Shown: positions 45,782 to 54,520, counted from the stretch's first letter. The stretch: 64,000 bases of DNA from Elizabethkingia bruuniana (GCF_002024805.1 NZ_CP014337.1:310001-374000), one strand, 5' to 3'. Numbers and translations are program-made. The notes: a model not told the origin generated them from the letters alone.

Positions 45782-45813
45782 CTTGCACAATACAGATTAT
45801 ATCTGTATTTTTG
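45782..45813 (+). promoter_or_regulatory. Promoter of tRNA-Phe copy 2
   Basis: CTTG (45782-45785) and TATTTTTG (45806-45813) are spaced 20 bases; an inner palindrome ACAGATTATATCTGT overlaps the spacer. Confidence 0.55.
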
Positions 45814-45851
45814 CACCACTTTAAAAACGAAATTATACGTTTTATAGTAAT

Positions 45852-45924
45852 GGTTTCTTAGCTCAGTTGGTAGAGCAATGGATTGAAAATCCATGTGTCC
45901 CTGGTTCGATTCCTGGAGAAACCA
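45852..45924 (+). tRNA. tRNA-Phe (GAA), copy 2
   Basis: Identical over all 73 bases to the tRNA at 44361-44433, with anticodon GAA in the loop TTGAAAA and no encoded CCA. The sequences on either side differ from copy 1 beyond a few bases, and it has its own promoter and terminator. Confidence 0.95.
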
Positions 45925-45926
45925 CA

Positions 45927-45954
45927 AAAACCACCTGATTAGGTGGTTTTTTTG
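45927..45954 (+). terminator. Intrinsic terminator after tRNA-Phe copy 2
   Basis: AAAACCACCT (45927-45936) pairs with AGGTGGTTTT (45941-45950), continuing as TTTG. Confidence 0.85.
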
Positions 45955-46108
45955 TTTTATGAGTATGTTGGGGAATAATCCCCCAAAGCAGATAGAAAGA
46001 GAAGAAGATTGGTAATATATTTATTATTTAAAATGGTTCTAAATAAATTGCTTTTATTTCACTTTTATATCTTAAAAATTAATACCTTAGCGCTTAAATT
46101 AAATTAAA

Positions 46109-46990
46109 ATGGGAATAATCCTCAAGCCGATTGATGTTGTAGACGACATTTCTCAGGAAGATTTTCGTGAAAAATACCTGAAACCGCGTAAGCCTGTGGT
46201 TATAAAAAATATGGCTAAAAAATGGCCCGCATATCAAAAGTGGACCATGGATTATGTAAAAGAAGTAGTAGGGGATGTAACAGTTCCTTTATATGATAGC
46301 TCTAAAGCAGATCCTTCTGCTCCGATTAATGCCTCTGCTGCAGAAATGAAGTTTGGTGATTATATAGATCTTATTCAGCGTGAGCCAACGGATCTTAGAA
46401 TCTTCTTTTTTGATCCTATAAAATTTGCTCCGAAATTACTAAACGATTATATCTCTCCTAAAGATCTTATGGGAGGTTTTCTGGATAAATACCCGAGTAT
46501 GTTCTTCGGGGGTAAAGGATCGGTAACTTTCCTGCATTATGATATCGATATGCCACATATTTTCCATACGCATTTTAACGGAAGAAAGCATGTGATGCTT
46601 TTTGAATACAAATGGAAAGACCGCCTGTATCAAATTCCGTATGCAACTTATGCATTGGAGGATTATGATATAGAAAATCCCGATTTCGAAAAATTCCCGG
46701 CATTAGATGGGATTGAGGGAATAGAATGTTTCCTGGAGCATGGTGATACCTTGTTTATGCCAACCGGATGGTGGCACTGGATGAAATATCTGGATGGATC
46801 TTTCTCTATTTCGCTTCGTGCATGGGACAAGAGCTGGGCTATAAAAGCACACTCTCTGTGGAATCTTACTGTGCAGCGTAAATTTGATAACTTTATGAAG
46901 TCCCGTTACAAAAAGAGGTATATGGACTGGAAAGAAAAGAAAGCAATTAAAAGAGCTAATGAGGCACTGAGAAAAGGGCTGCCAAAATAG
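46109..46990 (+). CDS. Cupin-like (JmjC-type) domain protein
   Basis: A 293-residue protein of the cupin_8/JmjC family. The N-terminal part ends FREKYLKPRKPVVIKNMAKKWPA, typical of these hydroxylase-like proteins. Potential iron ligands are in FLHYDIDMPHIFHTHFNGRKH (HxD) and TGWWHWMKYL (distal His), with 2-oxoglutarate-dependent hydroxylation the likely chemistry. The substrate is unknown. Single gene followed by a terminator. Confidence 0.85.
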   Translation: MGIILKPIDVVDDISQEDFREKYLKPRKPVVIKNMAKKWPAYQKWTMDYVKEVVGDVTVPLYDSSKADPSAPINASAAEMKFGDYIDLIQREPTDLRIFFFDPIKFAPKLLNDYISPKDLMGGFLDKYPSMFFGGKGSVTFLHYDIDMPHIFHTHFNGRKHVMLFEYKWKDRLYQIPYATYALEDYDIENPDFEKFPALDGIEGIECFLEHGDTLFMPTGWWHWMKYLDGSFSISLRAWDKSWAIKAHSLWNLTVQRKFDNFMKSRYKKRYMDWKEKKAIKRANEALRKGLPK

Positions 46991-47007
46991 ATAAAAGAAT
47001 AATAAAT

Positions 47008-47041
47008 AAACAGACCGGGAGAATTTCTTTCGGTCTGTTTA
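47008..47041 (+). terminator. Intrinsic terminator after the cupin-like gene
   Basis: AAACAGACCG (47008-47017) pairs with CGGTCTGTTT (47031-47040), followed by ATTTAG. Confidence 0.7.
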
Positions 47042-47124
47042 TTTAGTGTAATCATCTTATTTCTGTTTTTTATATTCTTCATTAAGTTAATTTTATCGAA
47101 ATTAGATACACGAAAAGACAATAT

Positions 47125-47493
47125 ATGAAAACTAGCCGGCCGGAAGAAATAGTTGCCCAATTCAATCAGCTTATTCAAAATAATCTGAATGAATTAATAA
47201 GCGGTGTCACTGATGAATATCTGGATATTCATAAAATAGCAGACAAAATACACATCAACGCAACGCATTTAAGTAATACGGTTAAAGAAACTACCGGAAA
47301 ATCACCTTGTGATATATGCAATGAAAAAACCATAGACCTTATAAAAGAGTTGTTGGCAACAACTGATTTGTCAATTGCTGAAATTGCATTCAAACTTACC
47401 TATGAGCCTACAAATTTTACAAAGTATTTTAAAAAACACACCGGAATGCTACCATCGGTATACCGTTCCACGTTTCGACAGGAAAATACTTAA
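47125..47493 (+). CDS. Short AraC-type HTH regulator
   Basis: A 122-residue protein consisting only of an AraC DNA-binding domain: two HTH units (LDIHKIADKIHINATHLSNTVKE; LSIAEIAFKLTYEPTNFTKYFKKHTG) and the usual PSVYR ending. It has no sensor domain, so it may respond through a partner or be constitutively active. It stands 66 bases before the SDR gene on the same strand, its probable target or operon partner. Confidence 0.85.
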   Translation: MKTSRPEEIVAQFNQLIQNNLNELISGVTDEYLDIHKIADKIHINATHLSNTVKETTGKSPCDICNEKTIDLIKELLATTDLSIAEIAFKLTYEPTNFTKYFKKHTGMLPSVYRSTFRQENT

Positions 47494-47559
47494 ACGTTCA
47501 CCATATCAAGAAGTAGATACTTCGGTAATTTTGTTTTATTAATTTAAAAAAATAGAAAG

Positions 47560-48321
47560 ATGTCACAGAGTAAAATAGCTTTAATAACAGGCGGAAGCAG
47601 AGGCTTAGGGCGCAATGCTGCTATAAAAATTGCACAAAAAGGTATTGATGTAATTATCACTTATATCCATAATGAAGAGAAGGCTAATGAAGTTGTTGAA
47701 GAAATACAAAAACTTGGAAGAAAAGCGAAGGCATTAAAAATTGATACAGGAAATACAAAAGAGTTTGGGGCTTTTGTGACGGAACTAAGCACATATCTTC
47801 AAAATGAATATGGTCTTGCTAAATTTGATTTCCTGATAAATAATGCCGGAACAGGAGGGCATACTGCATTTGTAGATGCTACAGAAGATGAGTTTGATAC
47901 AATGGTAAATATTCATTTTAAGGGTGTTTATTTTCTTACACAAAAACTTTTGCCATACCTGAATGATGGAGGAAGTATTATCAATATCTCATCAGGGCTT
48001 GCACGTTTCTCTCACCCAAATACATCTATGTATGCAAGCGTGAAAGGTGCTATGGAAGTAGTTACCAGAATTTGGGCTCTGGAACTCGGGCAAAGACAAA
48101 TAAGAGTGAATATCGTTGCTCCGGGTGCTGTGGGAACAGATTTTAATGGCGGAACTGTTCGCGATAATGAGAAAGTTAATGAGGTTGTTGCAGGACTTAC
48201 AGCTTTGGGAAGAGCCGGAGTTCCGGATGATATTGGTGGTGTTATAGCATTTTTATGTACAGAAGACGCACGCTGGATCAATGGACAAAGAATCGAAGTC
48301 TCAGGAGGAATGCATCTGTAA
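47560..48321 (+). CDS. SDR family oxidoreductase
   Basis: A 253-residue classical short-chain dehydrogenase: TGGSRGLGRNAAIKI cofactor loop, NNAGTGG, catalytic Ser in INISSGLARF and YASVKGAMEVV (Tyr-x-x-x-Lys), and a C-terminal GQRIEVSGGMHL. It resembles FabG-like reductases; NADPH use is suggested by the basic residue after the loop. A TAATTTTG box lies at 47526-47533. A terminator follows. Confidence 0.9.
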   Translation: MSQSKIALITGGSRGLGRNAAIKIAQKGIDVIITYIHNEEKANEVVEEIQKLGRKAKALKIDTGNTKEFGAFVTELSTYLQNEYGLAKFDFLINNAGTGGHTAFVDATEDEFDTMVNIHFKGVYFLTQKLLPYLNDGGSIINISSGLARFSHPNTSMYASVKGAMEVVTRIWALELGQRQIRVNIVAPGAVGTDFNGGTVRDNEKVNEVVAGLTALGRAGVPDDIGGVIAFLCTEDARWINGQRIEVSGGMHL

Positions 48322-48353
48322 AAGAATTTGAAAGTAAAAATCTTAGAATAAAT

Positions 48354-48390
48354 AAACAGCTATCATCAATATGATAGCTGTTTATTCTTT
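48354..48390 (+). terminator. Intrinsic terminator after the SDR gene
   Basis: AAACAGCTATCAT (48354-48366) pairs with ATGATAGCTGTTT (48371-48383), followed by ATTCTTTTT. Confidence 0.75.
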
Positions 48391-48487
48391 TTATATAGAT
48401 ATGAAATTATAACTCTTAAAAAATTATTTATATGTCTTTCATAAATTTAATTAAATTGCATAATAAATTTATTAATATTTAGTGTAA

Positions 48488-49204
48488 ATGTTTGAAAAAC
48501 TAATTGACAGCTTCGAAAAACTTTGTTTACAGATTATTATTGAAATATTACTGGTTCCGGTAACTATTTTTAAATTGTTTCAGAAGTCTGCCCGATGTTA
48601 TGATCTTTCAGTGCACGAAATGGAAAAGGAAGAGACAGAACGTTTCAAGGATTACCTGTCTCCGATAAAATTATCGGTTTATACATCTGTTATCGTTTCT
48701 ATATTGTTAATGGATTATGGTGGCGAACAAAATTTTGTTTCCAGAATTAAAGGAGTAAGTATGGTGGAGAAGGCACTGTTTATTTTTCTGATCAATAATT
48801 TTACAGCTGTTCTCTTTAGTGTTGTTCTGCTTTGGTACAAAAGGGAGAAAGTTAATACCACCACATTCCGGACACTTTTATTCTCTTTTATATATACCAC
48901 TGTTTATACTTCAACGCCAGCCTTTTTATTTACTTTCTCAATGATGTTTCTGGGACAGACCGCAAATGTAGATGAATATATACAACACCTCAATCTAGCC
49001 GCTAGCGTAGGAATAAAGGAATGCTTATTTCTTGTTATTTGCTTAGTAACTATAGCGATTGGAGGGCTTGGAGTGATTAAGTTAGTCAGAGCGCTGCATC
49101 ATATTCTTAAAGAAAACTTCCGGTATCACCCATATATCGTCTGGTTTTTTACTTTATTGTTCTTTGCAATACAAGTATTGTATACGATGGAGTTTGTAGG
49201 GTAA
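48488..49204 (+). CDS. Hypothetical membrane protein (Yip1/DUF3667-like)
   Basis: A 238-residue protein with about five hydrophobic segments, beginning with an amphipathic N-terminus and KLSVYTSVIVSILLMDYG. The layout (basic N-terminal part followed by a five-helix bundle) recalls bacterial DUF3667 or Yip1-type proteins, but the N-terminal cysteine motif of DUF3667 is missing. I do not assign a function. Confidence 0.6.
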   Translation: MFEKLIDSFEKLCLQIIIEILLVPVTIFKLFQKSARCYDLSVHEMEKEETERFKDYLSPIKLSVYTSVIVSILLMDYGGEQNFVSRIKGVSMVEKALFIFLINNFTAVLFSVVLLWYKREKVNTTTFRTLLFSFIYTTVYTSTPAFLFTFSMMFLGQTANVDEYIQHLNLAASVGIKECLFLVICLVTIAIGGLGVIKLVRALHHILKENFRYHPYIVWFFTLLFFAIQVLYTMEFVG

Positions 49205-49518
49205 ACTCTGAAGTATCAGGATCATTATATTTCATTCATACAACACCATAAAAATGCCATAAATAATCAGAAATTGTATTTTTGTAGAGAATATACAAGT
49301 ACGAAGTGATCTGAAATGATGGAATCTATATGTTTTAGCTGAGAAAATGATAAGGTTGAGTCCTGTTTTTTTTTTACTAAAACATTTTTCTTTTTACACC
49401 TACAAAAGATACATAATTGCGGATGAGAAGCTATCTGCTTCAAAGAAGAAGTATACTACAAAAAATAGATCATATAACTTGTATTTCAGAAGATGATTAA
49501 AAATAAAATACAAATTAA
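49205..49518. other. Intergenic region without a visible gene
   Basis: About 314 AT-rich bases between the membrane protein gene and the FISUMP lipoprotein gene. I found only T-runs and a weak AT-rich promoter-like stretch; no hairpin or coding segment I would defend. Confidence 0.5.
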
Positions 49519-51189
49519 ATGATTGAAAAACTACTTGTGAAATCTGTAATAACTGGTTGTGTATTGTTCTCTGTTCTCTCATGCAGAAGTTCGAGCGATG
49601 CAGTAAATACAGGAGAAACCAGTGTCAGAATTAATCTTTTAGGCAGCGGCTTTATCCAGGAAGGAACTTTAGGTCCACAGGCCACAGCGAATAATCTGAA
49701 AATAAACAATACAAAAGAGCAACAGCAGGTCTTAGCACTAAATGAGGACTATAAATTGGTTGCTGTTCTGTCTCTGGATAATTCTCAACCCCTCAATAAT
49801 TCTCAGGCTTCCCTGAAAGCTGCTACACCTCCTTTAAAGGAACCGAATAACCTGGGTTATGGCATTAAGTACAAAGTTGTTGTATACGATGGAAATGGCC
49901 TGTATATAACCGAAAAAGATTATGTAAGCGGGGAAGAGCGGAATGCGTCTCCGATTACAGGACTAAATGGAGGCTATACTTATACATTTGTAGTCTATTC
50001 AATTGGTTCAAAATCGGTATTACCTTCTGTTACATATCCGGATCAGGCCAATAAAACACTAGCTTCGGCTTCTGTAGAAGAGATACCGGGAAGCAGTGAT
50101 CTGATGTATTTTTCCAAAACAATGGAGATCACAGGAAACAATACCAATTATCTGGACGTCGTTTTTTCTCATCAATTTAGTCAGATTACCGTTTATCTGG
50201 ATGCAACACCAACACAATGGTATAATATTACTAATCTTCAAGGAGTCAGCATATCTCCGCATCATAATAAAGCAAAAATGCTAATGAACAACGGTAGTAT
50301 AGTACCCGAGCAGCAGGCTGCAGATGGAGGAATTGTTAATTTTCCAGTACTTAATTCAAAAAGTGTAAAGGCTGATCCTGTGTATATCAACACTAACAAG
50401 GTCACCAACGGTGTTTTTGCAATTCAGACGATTCTTATGACACATCAGAACGATACTCCTGTAAGTCTTCAGAATATTACACTAAACGATCTGAATATAA
50501 CACCAGGTGTAAGATATAATCTTAAAATTTCTCTACAGCCGAATGATAAATATCTTTCTTACAGGGGATATCAGGCAGTACGTTTAAGCGGAATGATATG
50601 GATGCGTCATAATCTTGGTGCCGATCTGATAGCGGATCCGGATGTACCTGCCCAGCAGATAAACGGGGACTATTATCAGTTTGGTAAGAAAACTGCAGTA
50701 GCAAATGCGACAACACCTGCGAATTCAATTTCGAAATGGGATATTAGCAGTGCTCCTAATGATGCCTGGAATTCAGGGAGTTTCTTAGTCGCTGTAAAAA
50801 CAGCTAACGATCCGTGTCCGGACGGATGGCGTTTGCCAACTAACAGAGAAATCAATGCTCTGGATAAGGGTACAAGTAAGTCAACAGCAGGTACGGTTCA
50901 GAATTCGGCAACGAATTATTCTGCAGCTAAAGTACTCACCAGTGTTTTTGATCCAAGCATTAAGATGACGGTTCCTTTTAGTGGTTATCGAAGTGCATCA
51001 GACGGGACCTTGCTCTCCAGAGGGGAAAGAGGTGGATTCTGGAGTGCTACGCCTAATTTTAGTAATGCTACTCAGGCAGTACAATGGGCACTTTATGATA
51101 TGCATCCCATTAATAATAATTATCCATGGGCTACAAGATCAGAAGCTGTATCAGTACGTTGTATAGCGACTTTTCCACTGGATAGGTAG
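49519..51189 (+). CDS. Fimbrillin-like lipoprotein with a C-terminal FISUMP domain
   Basis: A 556-residue lipoprotein: signal with lipobox VLFSVLSC (Cys22), a fimbrillin/Mfa-like N-terminal part (residues 30-340, with repeated beta segments and VFSHQFSQITVYLDA), then a FISUMP (major paralogous) domain. The latter shows MIWMRHNLGADL, CPDGWRLPTNREINAL, SGYRSASDGTLL and FWSATPNF, with a final cysteine in SVRCIATF. Such proteins are surface-displayed, some as pilus components. It is single-gene; the downstream lipoprotein gene starts 115 bases later. Confidence 0.85.
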   Translation: MIEKLLVKSVITGCVLFSVLSCRSSSDAVNTGETSVRINLLGSGFIQEGTLGPQATANNLKINNTKEQQQVLALNEDYKLVAVLSLDNSQPLNNSQASLKAATPPLKEPNNLGYGIKYKVVVYDGNGLYITEKDYVSGEERNASPITGLNGGYTYTFVVYSIGSKSVLPSVTYPDQANKTLASASVEEIPGSSDLMYFSKTMEITGNNTNYLDVVFSHQFSQITVYLDATPTQWYNITNLQGVSISPHHNKAKMLMNNGSIVPEQQAADGGIVNFPVLNSKSVKADPVYINTNKVTNGVFAIQTILMTHQNDTPVSLQNITLNDLNITPGVRYNLKISLQPNDKYLSYRGYQAVRLSGMIWMRHNLGADLIADPDVPAQQINGDYYQFGKKTAVANATTPANSISKWDISSAPNDAWNSGSFLVAVKTANDPCPDGWRLPTNREINALDKGTSKSTAGTVQNSATNYSAAKVLTSVFDPSIKMTVPFSGYRSASDGTLLSRGERGGFWSATPNFSNATQAVQWALYDMHPINNNYPWATRSEAVSVRCIATFPLDR

Positions 51190-51304
51190 AATTGGAGTAT
51201 TATAAATTTTATCGTCGATTTTACTTACGAGATAATTTTTTTAATGGAGTAATTGAAATTTATATATTTACAGAAAATAATACTATTAAATATATACTTT
51301 ATAC

Positions 51305-51736
51305 ATGAAAAAATATCTTTTACTTATTCCATTTTTGTTAGTGGGCTGCAGTTTTAATAGAACTTATAGAAACAGAGCAGAAGATAAAGAAGAAGCTGAA
51401 AAAGTAGTGAGTAAACTTTATTATACACTTCAGAATGGAGATTTACAAAAAGCCTCAAAGTTTTTTAGTGGGAAATTTTTTCAGGTGACTGACAAAAATA
51501 AGTTTAACAAATTGTTTAAAAAAATGGATGAATATGGAAAGGTATCAGACTATAATTTATCTAAATGGGAAACTTTGGTTGTAGAAGGAACTAATTCGAA
51601 AGCTGAGTATGTTTTGACTTATGATGTGAAAAGAGACAGTACAAAAATGCAGGAGGTTTTTAGTATGGAGAAAGAAAATGATAGTATTAAAATAGTTGGT
51701 TACAGAGTCAATTACGACTTTCTTTTAGAGAAATAG
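51305..51736 (+). CDS. Putative lipoprotein, NTF2/DUF4019-like
   Basis: A 143-residue lipoprotein: lipobox LLVGC (Cys15), then a small domain opening with EEAEKVVSKLYYTLQNGDLQKASKFF, typical of NTF2-like or DUF4019-type stress lipoproteins. No catalytic residues are recognisable. It is convergent with the immunity-cassette array and is the last gene before it. Confidence 0.65.
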   Translation: MKKYLLLIPFLLVGCSFNRTYRNRAEDKEEAEKVVSKLYYTLQNGDLQKASKFFSGKFFQVTDKNKFNKLFKKMDEYGKVSDYNLSKWETLVVEGTNSKAEYVLTYDVKRDSTKMQEVFSMEKENDSIKIVGYRVNYDFLLEK

Positions 51737-51797
51737 ATAGGATACTTCTATATTTCTCCTATTGTTATATATCTCATTTACATTATTGTAACTATAA

Positions 51798-51848
51798 AGG
51801 CTTGTTAGGTATTTTATTAATCACGATCCAGAGGCTCGTGCTAGCAGG
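51798..51848 (-). repeat. Junction element, copy 1 (partial, distal end of the array)
   Basis: Only the left half is present: a degenerate remnant of the spacer (TTGTTAGGTATTTTATT) and the left terminal repeat TCACGATCCAGAGGCTCG, ending CTAGCAGG. It marks the far end of the cassette array. Confidence 0.6.
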
Positions 51849-51857
51849 AAATTTTAC

Positions 51858-52139
51858 TTAAAAGAAATATCGGAGACTCTTATATATTCCAAATAATATA
51901 ATAAAAAGCCCTATGTATATTCCCCAAAAGGAACGCATGTACATAATAATAAAAAAATTATCTTCAGATTGAGATTTGTTTTTTCTTCTAAATGGTTTGA
52001 AAGGCTTGTATCCTTCATTATTAAGGTCTTTATGTATAAATTTTGAAATAATTAAAATAATTACCCCAAATGATATAAGAGTTAATCCTTCCTGAAATTC
52101 ATTTAAGCCATTTAACCAGTTATCTATATTATTATTCAT
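51858..52139 (-). CDS. Putative immunity protein (small membrane protein)
   Basis: A 93-residue protein with two hydrophobic segments (LTLISFGVIILIISKFI; FWGIYIGLFIILFGIY) separated by a basic loop (KPFRRKNKS). It stands 14 bases after a fossil toxin C-terminus (52154-52234) on the same strand, the position expected of an immunity gene. It is not a family I recognise; the role is inferred from position. Confidence 0.6.
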   Translation of the reverse strand: MNNNIDNWLNGLNEFQEGLTLISFGVIILIISKFIHKDLNNEGYKPFKPFRRKNKSQSEDNFFIIMYMRSFWGIYIGLFIILFGIYKSLRYFF

Positions 52140-52153
52140 TTTAAAAATATATT

Positions 52154-52234
52154 TTAATTTTTAAAAGATTCATCCATTGCTTTATTTGCAGGATATTCTT
52201 TGGTATTAGAGTTCTGCCCGTACTTCGTAAATAT
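52154..52234 (-). pseudogene. Displaced Rhs toxin C-terminal fragment (tip a)
   Basis: A minus-strand frame, 26 codons plus stop, ending NKAMDESFKN just ahead of the immunity-like gene at 52139. Its 5' side runs into the junction repeat, so only the very end of the toxin domain survives. A different frame (52141-52368) is also open but gives an implausible mixture of basic residues. Confidence 0.55.
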
Positions 52235-52320
52235 AGTCTTTTAATAAAAATAAGCTGCCTGAAAAGGCAGCTTGATAAGTATTTTGTTAGTCGCGAGCCT
52301 AAGGCTCGCGCTAGCGAGGG
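52235..52320 (-). repeat. Junction element, copy 2 (left part)
   Basis: Contains the central hairpin AAGCTGCC...GGCAGCTT (52252-52273), the spacer GATAAGTATTTTGTTAGT and the left terminal repeat CGCGAGCCTAAGGCTCGCG followed by CTAGCGAGGG. The right terminal repeat is missing and is replaced by the toxin fossil. Confidence 0.8.
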
Positions 52321-52357
52321 ATCTTGCTTCTTATCATCAGATGTATCTTGGTTTTCA

Positions 52358-52801
52358 TCACTCAACACTATAAATGTCAGAGTTTATTACAATTTTTGTG
52401 ATCTCATAATTATTATTGTAATAATATTCTATATTATTGCGAGTATATTCATCCCAATATATGAATGAGGAGATATAAGAGTTATTTGTTTTTTTTATAG
52501 TAAAATCACTTCCTTTTCTATTATTTCCTTTTGAAATACGATAATTTCTAATATTAGACATCCATAAGGCACTATCATTATTTATGGAAAATTTAGAATC
52601 AGATACATAAAATTCTCCCTGTTTCTTGATAAAATAAAATTCAATATTTCCTGACAAATCCTTAACAGTTATTTTATTGCTGTCTTTTAAAGAGACCCTT
52701 AATATATTTTTATTATTCTTTTTGTTAATTAAATCAACACTATAATTCTTTTTGCATGAATATAATGTGAATAAAATTATTAATAATGCTATAATTCTCA
52801 T
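52358..52801 (-). CDS. Putative immunity lipoprotein (copy A of a recent duplicate)
   Basis: A 147-residue lipoprotein: start at ATG 52801 (MRIIALLI), lipobox LFTLYSC (Cys16). The longer frame from 52828 runs through the tip end and is not expected to be the true start. The soluble part (KDLSGNIEFYFIKKQGEF; SSFIYWDEYTRNNIEYY) is not a family I know. It is almost identical (5 differences in 147) to the protein of 55183-55626. Periplasmic anchoring suggests protection against a toxin acting in the envelope. Confidence 0.7.
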   Translation of the reverse strand: MRIIALLIILFTLYSCKKNYSVDLINKKNNKNILRVSLKDSNKITVKDLSGNIEFYFIKKQGEFYVSDSKFSINNDSALWMSNIRNYRISKGNNRKGSDFTIKKTNNSYISSFIYWDEYTRNNIEYYYNNNYEITKIVINSDIYSVE

Positions 52802-52840
52802 TTTTATATTATTGATTATTATTACCATATTGGTGTTCTT

Positions 52841-53075
52841 CCCGATGTCGCGGATTTGTAATCCGTGCCTTCATTCTATCCCATAAAGATAACTTCAATA
52901 TCTAATACACTATTTAAATCTGAATAATTTCTGGCTGAACTAAAATAGTAACTTTATGCTTCGTTCGTATCAATGTAAATATACTATATTTAAAAAACAA
53001 GCTGCCTGAAAAGGCAGCTTGTTAAGTATATTATTAATCGAAGAGTTAGTTGTGGTTCACACTAATGAGAGGAAA
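52841..53075 (-). repeat. Junction element, copy 3 (long form)
   Basis: The right part is the alternative module (52841-52965): palindrome CGGATTTGTAATCCG, then a segment whose minus-strand translation is SSARNYSDLNSVLDIEVI followed by a stop after FMG. The left part has the hairpin (52999-53020) and a badly worn left terminal repeat. Confidence 0.7.
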
Positions 53076-53091
53076 TAACTGCATGGTACAT

Positions 53092-53610
53092 CTACTGTAT
53101 TATTTTACCCTCTTTATCAAAAATAAATGAGTTTATTTTAATCTTTTTGTGCTTTACAAAATCATAGATATAGTATGGACTATTCATTTCAGAGCTACTA
53201 AAAGAATCTCGAAGGGATAATAAATGTTCATCTTTTCCCTGTAGGTAATTGTTTAATATATATGAAAATTCTCTAAAGTATTCATTCGAAGAATCTTTTG
53301 TAATAAGTATTTCTTTTTCTTTATTTTTTTTATCATTACTCAATAGTTTTATTTTCCCATCTAAAGAAGTATATAATAATGCAGAATAATATAAAGGGGC
53401 ATCTTTGACTAACATATTTTTTTTCCATCTTATTATTAAAATAGAGGACTTACTTTCTTTGGAAAGAATATCCTTTATAATTTTATGTTGCTCATTGTAT
53501 AAGTTACTTTTAAGTGCCTCTATATCTATAGTTTGGTACTTTTTGTATAAAGGGTTACAGGATAAATATAATGGTAAAAGTAACACATAAATATATTTTT
53601 TATTATTCAT
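53092..53610 (-). CDS. Putative immunity lipoprotein
   Basis: A 172-residue lipoprotein: lipobox LPLYLSC (Cys18). The mature part is lysine-rich with SILIIRWKKNMLVKDAPLYYSALLYTSLDG. It lies 5 bases after the stop of a short toxin fossil (translation ending RNRKENYIW, 53616-53660) that reads into a junction element. Immunity is inferred from position; no family recognised. Confidence 0.6.
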   Translation of the reverse strand: MNNKKYIYVLLLPLYLSCNPLYKKYQTIDIEALKSNLYNEQHKIIKDILSKESKSSILIIRWKKNMLVKDAPLYYSALLYTSLDGKIKLLSNDKKNKEKEILITKDSSNEYFREFSYILNNYLQGKDEHLLSLRDSFSSSEMNSPYYIYDFVKHKKIKINSFIFDKEGKIIQ

Positions 53611-53615
53611 AATTC

Positions 53616-53660
53616 TACCATATATAGTTTTCCTTTCTGTTTCTCACATCAATGTAAATA
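53616..53660 (-). pseudogene. Displaced Rhs toxin C-terminal fragment (tip c)
   Basis: A short minus-strand frame running from the junction element (YIYID) to RNRKENYIW and a TAG, five bases before the next gene's ATG. Only the last few codons of the toxin remain. Confidence 0.4.
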
Positions 53661-53750
53661 TACTATATTATAATACAAGCTGCCTGAAAAGGCAGCTTAT
53701 TAGATATTTTATTAGTTGTAAGCTAGAGGCTCGTGCTAACGGGGGAGCTA
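53648..53750 (-). repeat. Junction element, copy 4
   Basis: Degenerate right end, ATCAATGTAAATATACTATA spacer, central hairpin (53677-53698) and a worn left repeat AGCTAGAGGCTCGTGCTAAC followed by GGGGG. Confidence 0.75.
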
Positions 53751-53764
53751 CTAGTTTGGATATA

Positions 53765-54217
53765 TCAAATTTTATAAGATGAATAAAAAGTATTACCTAA
53801 AGGTGTAAAGTAAATACATTCTAATTTTTCATGGGAGATTAATATTGGACAATCGTCATATAATTCTAAAAAATTAAAAATATTTTCTAAAAAGACATGA
53901 TAAAGTGTTGTTATAATAGTATTCTTATTTATACAGAAGAATACTAGCTCCTCTTTTTCCCAATTTAATATCGATTTCAAAAATTTTTGCAAACCTAAAA
54001 TATTATTAGAGTCATAATAATTCCTCCAGTCTCCTATGTTTTTTGAATTATAAATTATTGGATTATCATCATTTATTTGATAAAAGTTATTTGAACTTTT
54101 ATCAATTTTATCACTCCATAATTTTGAAGCTTTATCTTCATCTAGTAGATAAATATTTTCGATTTTCTCATCAAAATACTCACTATAAAAAGTTTTCTTA
54201 ATAATAGTATTACTCAT
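53765..54217 (-). CDS. Putative immunity protein, cytosolic
   Basis: A 150-residue protein with no signal or membrane segment. ELVFFCINKNTIITTLYHVFLENI and LELYDDCPILISHEKLECIYFTPLG resemble DUF2947-type or Imm-type proteins, in which an aspartate pair precedes a short hydrophobic strand. It starts 3 bases after the stop of a well-preserved toxin tip (54221-54322). A cytosolic immunity protein suits a nuclease-type toxin, but the toxin is not identified. Confidence 0.65.
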   Translation of the reverse strand: MSNTIIKKTFYSEYFDEKIENIYLLDEDKASKLWSDKIDKSSNNFYQINDDNPIIYNSKNIGDWRNYYDSNNILGLQKFLKSILNWEKEELVFFCINKNTIITTLYHVFLENIFNFLELYDDCPILISHEKLECIYFTPLGNTFYSSYKI

Positions 54218-54220
54218 CTT

Positions 54221-54322
54221 TTAATTTGGTTTGTTATAAAAAATATGGCCTGAAGATTTTCCATCCTTCCATTTTATATGTTGTTTAACCAATGTCGCGG
54301 ATTTGTAATCCGTGACTTCATT
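54221..54322 (-). pseudogene. Displaced Rhs toxin C-terminal fragment (tip d)
   Basis: An open minus-strand stretch of 33 codons. The front is the alternative module (TDYKSATL); the end is VKQHIKWKDGKSSGHIFYNK, close to the style of polymorphic-toxin C-termini. It is followed by a stop and, 3 bases later, the immunity gene. A stop precedes it, so it cannot be made alone. Confidence 0.6.
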
Positions 54323-54520
54323 CTATGTTATAAAGATAACTTCAATATCCAATGCACTATCTAAATCTGGATAATTTCTGGCTGAACTAAAATAGTAACT
54401 CTAAGCTTCTATTATGATTATCAATATAAATATACTATGTATAATAAAGCAAGCTGCCTGAAAAGGCAGCTTGATAAGTATTTTAGGTTAGTCACGAGCA
54501 AAAGATTTGCGCTAGTGGGG
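54291..54520 (-). repeat. Junction element, copy 5 (long form)
   Basis: Alternative module with CGGATTTGTAATCCG and the translation SSARNYPDLDSALDIEVI, then the hairpin (54451-54472), the GATAAGTATTTTAGGTTAG spacer and a left repeat TCACGAGCAAAAGATTTGCG. Confidence 0.75.

Larger units (their letters stand above)
45457..45851. other. Non-coding interval before tRNA-Phe copy 2
   Basis: About 395 bases without a convincing gene. It holds a terminator for the darcynin gene (45560-45588) and the promoter of tRNA-Phe copy 2 (45782-45813). I see nothing else. Confidence 0.6.

Noticed and set aside
44361-45924. Integrative element flanked by att sites in tRNA-Phe
   Set aside because: No integrase, no phage or transfer gene, and both tRNA copies have complete promoters; kept only as a low-level finding.
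52141-52368. 75-residue minus-strand ORF over a junction element
   Set aside because: It reads through the repeat and gives a basic, low-complexity sequence. The neighbouring frame with the tip end NKAMDESFKN fits the pattern of the other cassettes better.
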